A stretch of 22,650 bases of DNA from Coptodactyla brooksi (lineage: Eukaryota; Arthropoda; Insecta; Coleoptera; Scarabaeidae). Below the pieces are notes generated by a model. It ran no database searches. It worked only from the letters and a program-made list of their open reading frames with translations, and had not been told where the DNA came from. Position 1 is the first letter of the stretch. Each line of letters starts with the position of its first letter. Where the stretch lies: positions 1 through 22,650 of the forward strand of contig JAWQRM010000438.1 in the NCBI GenBank assembly GCA_033557675.1, given 5' to 3'. Position numbers and translations under genes: made by a program. Below, in pieces: positions 1 to 10,103 of the stretch.

Positions 1-2643
1 ACCTCTCTGTTTTGTAGTTTACTTTCCCATAGAGCAAGTCCAGTGTGGGCACCATGGATCAGAACCAAGCTCGGCAGGAACTGCATTTTCTGTATTTCAA
101 CTAACGCTTTGAATAAGTTAGACAAAATGTCGCATTCGAGACCAAAAACCGCTTTTATGGAGGTCATGCTGATATCAGAAAATAAAGGCATGTTTTGTTC
201 CACTACATTTGTAATGTGCGTTACTAAATCATTATAGTTCATTACTTTTTGGTGGCCAACAGTGTAGACATGTTCATAACTAAAAAAATAAGTCTTATAA
301 ACTAATTAATAAATACGCGTAATTGTATAATGAAACAATTTTTTACAATTACATTTTCCTATTCTTCTGCCTGCCTTCATGGGTTCTTTACAATGAAAAA
401 TAATTAAATCTTTTACTAAATAACTTATTATTTTATTAAAATGATACACTAATTGGTCAAATGAGTAAACCAAAATATAAATATATCTTTGACTATCTTA
501 GGATTGAACGTTAACAACAGATGCTTTACTGATTTAAATTCATTGACGAAAAAGCAGATGGTCATCAGTCGATATTTCTAGAAAAGGATCATGGAAAACA
601 GAATGTTCTTTGATGTACTGCAGCAAGAAGAAAAGCAGTGCTACTACGGCACTTGTGTGCTGTTCTTTTGTTTTATCCATATATTTATTCATTAATGTAT
701 AAAAATCATAAAATAATTCATAATTTGTACAACTGTAATAATTGTTTTCTAATGCATCTACAGATTTAGAATTGCAGTTGTACATTTTATATTATATTTT
801 ATTTTTACTATTTATTAGTATAGCTTTTAAGTACTGTCAAAATTTTATTGTACTCTTTTTCTACTAAATAAGCAACAAAATTAATTATTCGACAATACAC
901 AAAACATTCCACAATTTACAAAACAACACCTATCCTATTCAAGTTAAAGCATCTTTCAAAAAACCTTTGATAACATAATATAACAACAGCTTTATTGTAT
1001 ACTTTTTAGTTTTAACTGCATAAAATATTATCGTTAATAACAATTCGGAGTAGGCAGTGTTAATTGCAGAGAATTAGGAGTAATTAGTAACTATATCAGT
1101 TAACATTTATTTAAAAAATCTCTCAGTTATTGTTTGATCATTTAATTATTAGTTCATTTAAAAGCTTCGTAATTAATCTCACTAGCTTCGTAATTAATCT
1201 TCTGGCTAAACAGTGGATTGTAGTATAACATAATTTATATGCTAATAGTTATTATAAGTCTAAATTACTTACAATTCAATCAACTGCAATCTTGCACTCA
1301 AAAATTGTCCTACATTCTGACAGTAATTTACCATATTTTTATCTTGAGTATGAACTTTACACGATTCCTCTATTTTTTTCACCTCGTATCTCAGACTGTC
1401 ATACAACGATTTTAAAGAATTCTAGAAGGACACACGTAAATCATTAATGTAGATCATAAAAATTAAAGAATTAAGGTATAAATAATACCTCGAATAACAA
1501 AGTAAATATTTAGTTACTAAAAATAATAGTGGCTAGAAAAAAAAAAGTTTTTTTTAATGGAATACTGTTTTTATTACAGTTCGCTTCTATTATAATAGTG
1601 GCTAATTATATATTTATTTCACTTAAACTTTTTAAGTAAATATTACTACCATCTTCGCCAGAATGACAATAAAATAGAAAGAAAATTAAAACCTCTATTA
1701 ATGACCACGAAGATGGAAACTTAAAAATTTTCAGATAATGGAAATATTTTTACCAAATTTCCTGATAATTACCCTGACTTTTCAACGACAAAATCTCTGA
1801 CAATTTTTTAACTTCAAGTTTCGACCACCACCCTGACTAAATAATTTAAAATAAGAGAGAACTGGTACAAACTTATTATCCTGCAGTTTAGGGACTTAAT
1901 ACAGAATTTACGTAAATTTGCAGTCACGTAATAGATCACAAAAATTTGTTTTTACATCCCTTTTTACATTTCAAACTCTCCTAAATATAATGTACCCACT
2001 TAGTGCATAATTACTAACAATTTCGAGTCGAGATAATACAAGTACATGCCACTGAATAGAAATAATAGTATCAATTAAATTAAACCTAAGATAATCATGT
2101 GTATTTTCTTGTTATAGAAAATATACCAGGCTTTCAGAAATGTCCAGATCCCGGTATTCGTGAACTGACTATTTTTTCATTATTCATTACCGACTGTTAT
2201 TTAAGAATAAATTAATTGCCACGCCGCATATTAACAGGTCCTTAAGCTCCAGTTTTATGAAATAAAATTGTGTTAAAATGTGTATAAATTATTTTCAAAT
2301 ATTAATGCAAATTTAAGAAAGATTTAGAACTATAAAAATAATACTACATTAATAAAAATTATGTCATACGTCTTTCCGCAAAAATCCCTTAATTTTACTT
2401 TGCAAAAACTCAAGCTCCATATAGCTTTTCTCCGCTAAAACTAATTGCGATAGGTGTACTAGTAACATGTACCACGGGTCAGATTTCTTTACATGTTTAT
2501 GCTTTTCCTAGGATGAAAAGTAAATGTGGTTACTTGTTAATTAGCATAATTATTTTACTTACCACGTGATCTTTTGCTTTGTCGTAGTGATTTTGGGATA
2601 TAAAAGTAAAGAAAGTGTGAAGATATGCCTCGTCTTGTTCCAT
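1..2643 (-). CDS. KICS2: KICS2 (C12orf66) orthologue, KICSTOR subunit, 5' part only
   Basis: KICS2 is a subunit of KICSTOR, which in vertebrates tethers the GATOR1 complex to lysosomes so that mTORC1 is switched off when amino acids are low. Four coding exons are visible on the minus strand: 2643-2563, 2486-2370, 1421-1273 and 279-1, the last running off the window. Phases join cleanly (0, 0, 2) with GT-AG borders, giving about 208 residues of a family near 445. Diagnostic blocks are YDKAKDHV in exon 1, a helix ending FLRKD in exon 2, SLYDSLRYEVKK in exon 3, and FYEHVYT, LECDILSNLFKA and FLPSLVLIHGAHT in exon 4; the corresponding human blocks, from memory, are YDKAKDN, SRKD, LHNELKK, FYEKMYT and KFLPSLVNLHSAHT. 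The start ATG follows an A-rich leader. CFAP70 lies upstream on the same strand, its stop about 230 bp away. The family call is strong because several separate exons match in the right order. Confidence 0.88.
726..784. repeat. Perfect 10-bp inverted repeat, 39-nt loop
   Basis: TGTACAACTG at 726-735 is the exact reverse complement of CAGTTGTACA at 775-784. The pair lies inside intron 3 of KICS2 and spans the start of the small minus-strand ORF at 785-540. It could form a hairpin; no family is recognised. Confidence 0.7.
1163..1200. repeat. 21-bp tandem duplication
   Basis: The 17-base string AGCTTCGTAATTAATCT occurs at 1163-1179 and again at 1184-1200, a period of 21 bp. It is a simple local duplication in intron 3 of KICS2. 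Confidence 0.8.
1422..2369 (-). other. KICS2 intron 2, no gene seen
   Basis: This AT-rich intron lies between exon 2 (ends 2370) and exon 3 (starts 1421). I see no exon, RNA gene or recognisable mobile element in it, only short homopolymer runs. Confidence 0.7.
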
Positions 2644-2791
2644 TTTTTGAAATTTTTCTGAATATAACCTATAAATTTAGATTTGACGTTTAATTTTGAC
2701 ACTTCAGTTTTAGTAACATTTTATGTTGTTACTATGTGTGGATTTGGCGGGTAGTATTCGAAATTAAATGATCAGTTCTATGTAAAAATTA

Positions 2792-2797
2792 TTTATT
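2792..2797 (-). terminator. Likely poly(A) signal of CFAP70
   Basis: The minus strand reads AATAAA here, about 80 bp past the CFAP70 stop codon (2878-2876) and about 150 bp before the KICS2 start codon, so the CFAP70 transcript probably ends just ahead of the KICS2 promoter. Confidence 0.55.
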
Positions 2798-2875
2798 TTC
2801 ACTCTTGCTGTAAATGAACTCGTAGAAATAAATATATAATAAAGGTACATAATTATGAATTGTTTTGTAGTAGCT

Positions 2876-5800
2876 TTAATCGTGAGCCATTCTCCTTTGC
2901 GTTTCTATCATTTCTTCAATATTCTTTACAAGTGGTTTATCTTCAACATTAAACTGAAAGATAAAACGTTATTTTTTTAGTTTAGACTTTTGAAATTTTT
3001 CCCGCATTTACTTTTTTAGCTTGAGTAAGACAAAGATCACATTGATGCCTCCTTCCCAATTCATAGTTAATCAATGCTAAGTATGCCCAAGGATCCGACA
3101 GCCTATTATCACATAAATTGGCTTGAATTAAACATTCTTCTGCACTCAACAGGTCATTTTGCTTGTAATAAAATCCTCCCGCAAATAACCAACTTTGTGG
3201 TGTAGGACTGAGTTTACAAGCTGTTAATGCCAATTGCCTCGCTTTTTGAGAATCTCCTGCTACATCATATGCAACTGCTGCATTCATAAAAACTAGATGG
3301 ATATTATTTGGTCTATTGAACATTCCTAATACAACTTCGTATTGCTTGAGAGCAACTTTAAAATTGTTCAATTTTGTGTTACAGTGGCCTATAAGGGAAC
3401 AAATTCCATAATCCTGAATAAAAAAGAGTCAATGACAGTATCATATTTTATTAAAATGCTACTGATGCTTACTAATCCGACCAGCTTTTCAGCTTTATGT
3501 AAATATTCCAAAGATTTGGAATAATCCTTAGTTAAATAAGCTATCACACCACGCAAATATTTAACCCAGCCTTTGTGGGTAAATAAAGAATAAAACATTA
3601 CGCGTTCTGCATGCTGTAAAAATAATTAATTCTAAAATTTCAACTTACTGAAATAACTAAATATTAACAGTTTTAGATGACACTACCTCATATAATCTCA
3701 TTTTTATTAAAAGTGCAGCTGTTTTCAAAAATATGTCGTCATTCAATTTATCTGATGACCAAGCTAGGTCAGATGTACTATTAAAATAACTAGCAGGTGC
3801 ATCTTTTTTTTCTGCAAACCATTTCTTGGCCATATCCCAACAAAATTCAGCACCTTCTAAGTTTTCTATTCGTTTGTAGAATGAATACAAGACGATCCAT
3901 CCTTCTGGCCATGACGGATTAAGGAATATCATCCGTAGAAGACATGTTTCGCTCTCCATGATCATATCTTTGTCTGACAGGATGAGGCCGTACATCATCA
4001 AACTTTAGAAATGAAAAAATATTGGGTTCAAGAAATGTACAATTTTTTTTAAGGAGGAGATACATTACCCATATTTATGGATAGTGTTTAGTTGAACGAC
4101 TTCTGTAACGCATTCTGTTGCTTTGTCGAATTCGTTTATTTCCATGAGGAATACCGCATAGTCAAACCAACAATTTGGATCATCTTCTCTGCAACATAGT
4201 CTCTAAAATTAATTTATTAAATAATTTTAAGTAAAATTATTTTCTTTAGCTTAAAATTAAATAAATTTTACAATACACCAACATTAATTAAGTCTTAAAT
4301 AACATTTATTAGAACGAATTGTACTAATCAACAAAGTTTGCACTTAAAAGGCTTGTAAAGTAATCTAAACAGGTTTGTCTTATTGAAATTATATAAATAA
4401 CATATAATAATTGATAATAATGAACATTTCTTTTCCTGTTATTTAGCAGTAGATTAATTTTGCTATGCCACCGACTTTCCCAATTGCAGCAGTTTTTATT
4501 TTAATTATTACCATACTGCAAGTTTGGTTGACTAACCACTTGCGGTCATGTAGGACTTGGACATTTCTGAAAATTCAGAAATTTCATTTACAGTGATTAA
4601 AGTGTCAATACACAGTTTTGACCATCCATATATTTTTTGCATAATAAACATGAATTCCGTAACATCATTTGCAGAAGGTCTACTACTAGCTATTTATACC
4701 ATCATAAAGTCTGCCCATCACATGGTTAGCTATGCCCATTAATTAATTCCTCCTATAACACCTCCCATGTATTTATTATGTCGACAAATGGCACTGGGTT
4801 TTTTTTTCATTCCTGCTTTCTGCTAGATGTGACCATTTCGTTGACTATTTGCCCACTAATATTCCATTGGTTTTTAAACTTCATACCACTGCTGTCTACT
4901 TTCAATGTACCATAAGTTTGACAGTCTAGCAGTTTGGTAACAGCTGGTTCCTGGCTATTATAAGAATTTTCCATGTAAAGCGAGTGTTGAACATTGAAAC
5001 ATTCCTCAATCAAGTATATAATTACTTTTATAGTGTAGCCCACCATTTGCTGCCAAAAGATTTTGGGCAGAATTACCAAGCTATCCACTGTAGACAGCAA
5101 GCTTAAAAATTTTATCATCAGGTTTTGGCAAAACATACAATTAGGCATCATATTTGAGTTTATTGATTTTTATGCACTATCTAGGAGATAGTGCTCCCTG
5201 TCGTGGAACTACCAATTCATCCAGAGTTCATTTTATTTGGATTATATACACCAGCTATTTCTTTATTGAAGGGGCCAATAAGGATCCTGATTTTGAAAAT
5301 CTATCTTTGCTCATTGACGATTCCAAAAAGGAATACTAAATACTTAAGTCTTTCAATGAGTAATCTGCGATGATAAGGTACTTTTTGGACAGAACAAAGT
5401 TTGCTCTACATATATATTACTTTCTCTGGCAAACTACATTGTAAGAATCATCGTCCACCAACATATTCAAGAAATCTATTGGTCTGTTTCTTGTAACAAT
5501 AGTAGCTAAGGTGACCAACTGTACTATACTACTTTTGGAGTTTTCTACTCCTTTTATGTAGTGTATACTCCTTTAAAAGCTCTAGTCCTAAATGTACTTC
5601 TCTTGTTGCAAGATATACTCTATGTACTCTCTATTTTTATTACTCCCCGTATGGTTCAATCATAAGAATTGAAGGAAAATGAGTCTTCTCCAAACATACA
5701 TTCTATTGAAAAACATTTCAATAAATAGATATATTTTGCGATGTTACTTTTTGTTGTACCCCAGTTGCAAATGTTTGTACTACTTACCTTATGGTTCCAG

Positions 5801-8800
5801 AATATTGGTCGCCTTATAGTAACTACATAGAGATGCTCAGTTGTTTCAATTTTTGCTTTACAACAAAAATTGGGGAAAGACGAACTCATCTGACCATTTT
5901 GGTGGTTGCGATTTTACAAATGTAACACGTTGTGATTGTTGGTGGTACTGGTTATCATTTTCAGAATCATGTTCAGAATCTAAAGTACCTACAGCTGTCT
6001 CCTTTGTACTCATATCCACATCATTGATGTTTCAAGTTGCATTTTCGTCAATGTTGTCTGAGCTACCCACTTGAGTAGATTCAGCCTCAAACAAGATATT
6101 ATTATGCGACACCATTAACCATTACAATCTCCTTTGGAGTTAAAATTCTGCTGGCTTTTTCAAGAGCAGAGGAGCGCCTGCTCCATTGTTCACCATCATA
6201 AACTCCACTGAGAATATTTTTCACATCACCTAGCACTACAAACAACACTTACATAAGAGCAACTATCCCGCAAAATTAGTTAATGCACAAGACAGTTTTT
6301 ACCGTCATACGCATTCGAAAACCAAAATGCATCGAGGTTAATACTGTCATACGCAGCAAATGTGTTAATATGTTATTGATTGTCTTTTACCTCTAAGAAA
6401 TATCTTTCTGCACAAGCTAGTTCTCCCAACTCTGCGGCTTCTTTTGCGTACATCAATATCCTACTGCGGTTCATATAGTGTTTATGATCTTCTGAACTCG
6501 CATAACAGAGCTGATGTTCATTGATGACCCTATTCATTTCTTGTACAGCATCCACATAGATGTTCGATATAAAAATCTGATATTCATTGGCGGAATTGAA
6601 CATACCTTTCTTATAACCATACCTTTGGGGCACCATTATCGACAAGCTCCTTATAATTGAACTCAAATATGTCTGATATGCACCCACTTGTTGCAAGTAT
6701 AATTGAAATGAATCCAAGTCACACCTACAATTTTTCTTTTCTTCCAAAAAGCTTCTGTATTGTGCATTCATATCAGCAAGTAAAGCGCGTATTGTTTCGG
6801 AGTAAATTTCTTCGCCAACTTTCGAAGAGATGAATTTTTTGGGAAGATCAGGTTTTTTCCGGAGAAATCTATTCATTTCTTCATCCAGGTTTTCAAGTGT
6901 CCTTCTCTTGGCTAATGGCCGCAAGAGTTCAAATTCCAAAATGATAAAAGCTGGGTATCCTTCATCATTTAGTACTTGTTTGCTTGGAGGAGGAGGTGGT
7001 GGTGGTGGAAGTGGTAAGAATTCAGCTAAATTGGTTCCTTCAACGGCAGTCCCTTTGTCTTTCTTACTGCCTTTCTTACTACCTTTCTTACTGCCTTTCT
7101 CTTTTTTACTGCCTTTTTCTTTTTTACTACCTTTGTCTTTCTTGCCTTTAGTTGATTTGGTGCTTGCTGTACTTGCAGCTTTTGAAGCTTTTCCACCTTT
7201 GCCTTTACCTGCACCTTTCTTATCAGATTTCTTTGGAATTATAACTTCCACAGGAGGCGGTGGAGGTGGTCTAGGTCTAAAATGAGAATCCTCTAAACCA
7301 GCTTGTTCTAAAACTTCAACTTCTTGATAAGTTCTCAAAGGGCATGCCACTCTACATTTGGTAACACCAGGATAAAGTAAATAACCAATATCAACCAGAG
7401 CAGTTATATGTAAGTAATCAACTGTAGCATCGAAGTCTTTTGCAGAAACTTCAGGACTTTGGGCTGGGCTTTTAGTTGAAGTTTTGCTTTTGTTTCCTTT
7501 ATCCTTTTTGCCCCCTTTGGTAGATGGCAACTTTTTTTTGGACTTATCTTCTAATGATTTTTCAATGACTGGCTCCTAAAAAGAAAATTACATTTTGTAT
7601 ATGTGAAAGTTAAACTGTTAAAATTAAAATGTAATTAAAAGTAAAGACATTACTTTGGGGGGAGTGATATATATCTCAAATGGAATCTTTCTGTACTTTC
7701 CAATTTGAAGTTGTAAATTTGCTAACTGATTGCCATTAAGAAATTGTCTTTTAATAATGTTCCACTCAATTCTAGTTGAAGTTCCCGAAACCACAGTATC
7801 CAAATCAATGTCCACAAGGTTTTTGACATCACTCAGATCATCTGGAATCCTAGTAACCAATTACTTTTGATTTATTAGAGTATTTCATTTAGTATAAATG
7901 GGAACACATTTTAAAGATATGGTAGTCTGTACCATAGTGCGAAACTATTTTACTAGGTATACAAGTAGTATACCAAGTATTGTGACCAATAAAGCATGTT
8001 TTGTGAAAGAAATAAAAGTACAACACTAATTAAATTCAGGAGCAGTAGAAATACATTAGCAATTATTCCTTTTTACGTATCAAATTATTATTGAGATCAC
8101 TAGCTATATTTTTGAACTATACAAGTTGAACTTCCAAAGTATGTTAAAAGATAAAATATAGACCTGTAAGTACTTGGAATTGGAACTTGTTGTTCAGAAA
8201 TCCTTGGCCACAGCTTATATTTGAATTTCTGGTTTTCATTAACCACTCTTCCTTTATTAAATACAATTGGTTCTAATTGCTGCAAAGAACAATTAAAAAA
8301 TTATATTACTTGAAGTAAGTAAATAAATAATTCATACAGTTGTTTCCCCAGGTATTAAACCACACAACTCATATTGAAAATCTGATACCACCATACTTGG
8401 TATATTATACAGTGATTCTACAGTTACATGCAGAATTGAAGATGTGTCTGCTGGTAATGCAGGTCCTTCTAGTGTTACATTAACCTTCACTTGAAGCAAA
8501 TTTTGCAGTGCAGTCGCAGTTTCATCAAAAATCGGTGGGCTGTGTTCAATATACAAAGACTCGCTGAAAAAGGAATATCCAAGAAATAGTGGTAGAAGAT
8601 CTAATTTTGCTACTCCCAATTGTATTGGTCCAGATGGTTTTGGTGGTAAAGTAGATGTTGAAGCTGCTTTACTAGATGAACCTTCAAGAGAGGTAGAGAA
8701 AAATTGTAAGTAGTTTTAAAGGTGTAAGTTTCTAACAAGAAGCACGCGCAATACCTTTGCTTCCCTTGTCTGAACCTTTTTTCCCTTTCTTCCCTTTTTT

Positions 8801-9488
8801 GCTTTTCTTGTCTTTTTCTCCTTTCTTGCTTTTCTTTTCTGATGCATCACTTTTTGATTTTTTCGTTTTTGATGGTGTAGATTTTGGCATTGTTCCTTGA
8901 GTGCTTGGCACACTTTCTTTAGGAACAGGTGTTAGAATTTCTACTTCCGTCATATCAACCACACGTTCAGTTTCAGTTACCGTTACTAAATTCAAATTAA
9001 TTTATTTTACGTGTAATTGATTGATTTCCTTTAAATTTTATTTAGTACAAAAATACTTTTTTTGCTAAATAACTTGCCTATTAGAGGATAAGATATAAAC
9101 CGTTCCCTATCTTTCACATTGCCTAGATCGCACGGTATAGTAAAATCAAAATCAGTATCTATGGAGTCAAACTTCAGCACCGCGGTCTTTGGAGACTCAT
9201 ATAGGGTAATTCCTTCAAAATCGAATTTTATCGTTAGATCTGATATAGGATACGTCGTTTTCTAAAAAATAACACATTTTAACACGCGACTTTCTTGTTA
9301 TTAGTGTTTTCTTGTTTTTGTACTATTTGCTCATACCCAACCGCTTCTATTCTTATTGAATTAGGCGGTGGAATCAATTCCAGTTCCGGTTGAGGTTCTT
9401 GAACCGTTTCTTGAGGCGGTGAAGCCATTTTTTGGTTGGACATTTTAGTTTTTGTTGAGCTAAGTTTCTTGCTTTTCTCCTTCGCCAT
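2876..9488 (-). CDS. CFAP70: CFAP70 (TTC18), cilia- and flagella-associated TPR protein
   Basis: CFAP70 is an axonemal protein linked in other animals to the outer dynein arms of motile cilia and sperm tails. Twelve exons on the minus strand: 9488-9324, 9261-9078, 8985-8755, 8681-8338, 8279-8164, 7849-7654, 7575-6391, 4202-4069, 4002-3687, 3613-3473, 3413-3012 and 2953-2876, totalling 1163 residues (human about 1120). All phases agree. Matching blocks include TVTE, VAKLDLLPLF, DIGYLLYPGV, FIILEFELLRPLAKR, EYQIFISNIYVDAVQEMN, PNCWFDYAVF and PWAYLALINYELGRR; TPR-like helices fill about residues 800-1130. Exon 7 adds a Lys/Ser/Gly-rich tract (about 527-597) between two proline runs; exon 3 has another Lys-rich tract. 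Intron 2 uses a GC donor. Intron 1 is placed at 9323-9262 because the alternative donor would leave only 29 bp. Intron 7 (2.2 kb) carries a dead transposon. The first ATG is assumed; a second Met lies 15 residues in. Confidence 0.93.
4480..6270 (-). mobile_element. Decayed piggyBac-type transposase copy in CFAP70 intron 7
   Basis: Read on the minus strand, broken pieces appear in piggyBac (DDE_Tnp_1_7) order: an acidic segment and a WSD near 6100-5880, a RPIDFLNMLVDDD block near 5490-5460, a KIRILIGPF block near 5300-5270, then the longest open stretch, 5151-4807, with YTIKVIIY followed by LYMENSYNS, matching the family's YTIKI..Y and LYMDNFYNS patterns. Stops and frame changes separate the pieces, so it cannot encode a protein. 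I could not identify terminal repeats or a TTAA duplication, so the edges are approximate. It lies wholly inside the intron, in the same orientation as CFAP70. Confidence 0.72.
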
Positions 9489-10103
9489 TTTATTTAATCA
9501 GAAGCCGTAAGTAAAATTAATCAGTGTATGACATAAGATGACAGTATATGTTTGTTTGACATGATTCAAACACGACAGCCTGTCTCGAGAACAATGTAAT
9601 AAATTAAGAAATATTAATTAGCAAAATATTTCACATTTTAATGTTGAAAATTGTACAAAAAAACTGAAGTTTATTGTACTTATATTTAATGAAGTTGGAA
9701 ATAGATAAGTTGTATTACAAATTGTAAGAATTTCCTCACTAATGCAGTATTCTTCTCTTTGTAGTTTCTTCTCTTTAAGAAAAATGCTTAATATTCTTCC
9801 ATTTTTATTTTGTTCGATTTTTTAATTACTGTAATAAATATTTCATTAAATATTGGGGTGAAATTCCAACATAATGTCCTAAGAAAGTATTTTCCATGAA
9901 ATTTATGGCCCAACCTTGGTTCAATTATTGAAATGAAACATTGTTCAAATAATTACCTACCTGCTTTTATCTATTTATTGCGTTTTAACACTTAATTTTG
10001 CATCAAATCTAAAATTAAAATGTAATGAACAAGACTTAAATTTATTTTAAAAAAGTACTTATATTGAAAAATTATATTCTTAATTAATTAACAAACAATA
10101 AAT
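9489..10103. other. Intergenic region between PFAS 3' end and CFAP70 5' end
   Basis: This AT-rich spacer must hold the CFAP70 promoter (right next to 9488) and the PFAS poly(A) site. Apart from the PFAS poly(A) signal at 10041-10046, I see no gene, repeat family or clear promoter motif. Confidence 0.65.
10041..10046 (-). terminator. Likely poly(A) signal of PFAS
   Basis: The minus strand reads AATAAA, 58 bp past the PFAS stop codon at 10106-10104. Its position is typical for an insect 3' UTR. Confidence 0.6.

Larger units (their letters stand above)
280..1272 (-). other. KICS2 intron 3 with a hairpin and an unexplained ORF
   Basis: This 1-kb intron is AT-rich. Exon 3 joins exon 4 directly in phase, so nothing here is needed for KICS2. 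It holds an 81-codon minus-strand ORF at 785-540 that I do not recognise, a 10-bp perfect inverted repeat (726-735 with 775-784) and a 21-bp tandem duplication at 1163-1200. No RNA gene is seen. Confidence 0.7.

Noticed and set aside
43..237. 64-codon plus-strand ORF
   Set aside because: Antisense of KICS2 exon 4, whose own frame matches a known family.
7026..7214. 62-codon minus-strand ORF rich in Lys
   Set aside because: Shifted frame of CFAP70 exon 7; the repeat keeps several frames open.
6830..7285. 151-codon plus-strand ORF
   Set aside because: It is the antisense of CFAP70 exon 7; its Gly, Leu/Pro/Phe-rich composition simply mirrors the proline and lysine tracts of the real frame.
9262..9290. 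29-bp intron in CFAP70 with donor AAA|GTCGCG
   Set aside because: Too short for an insect intron; donor at 9323-9322 keeps the phase, gives a 62-bp intron with a good CTAAT branch site and better family spacing.
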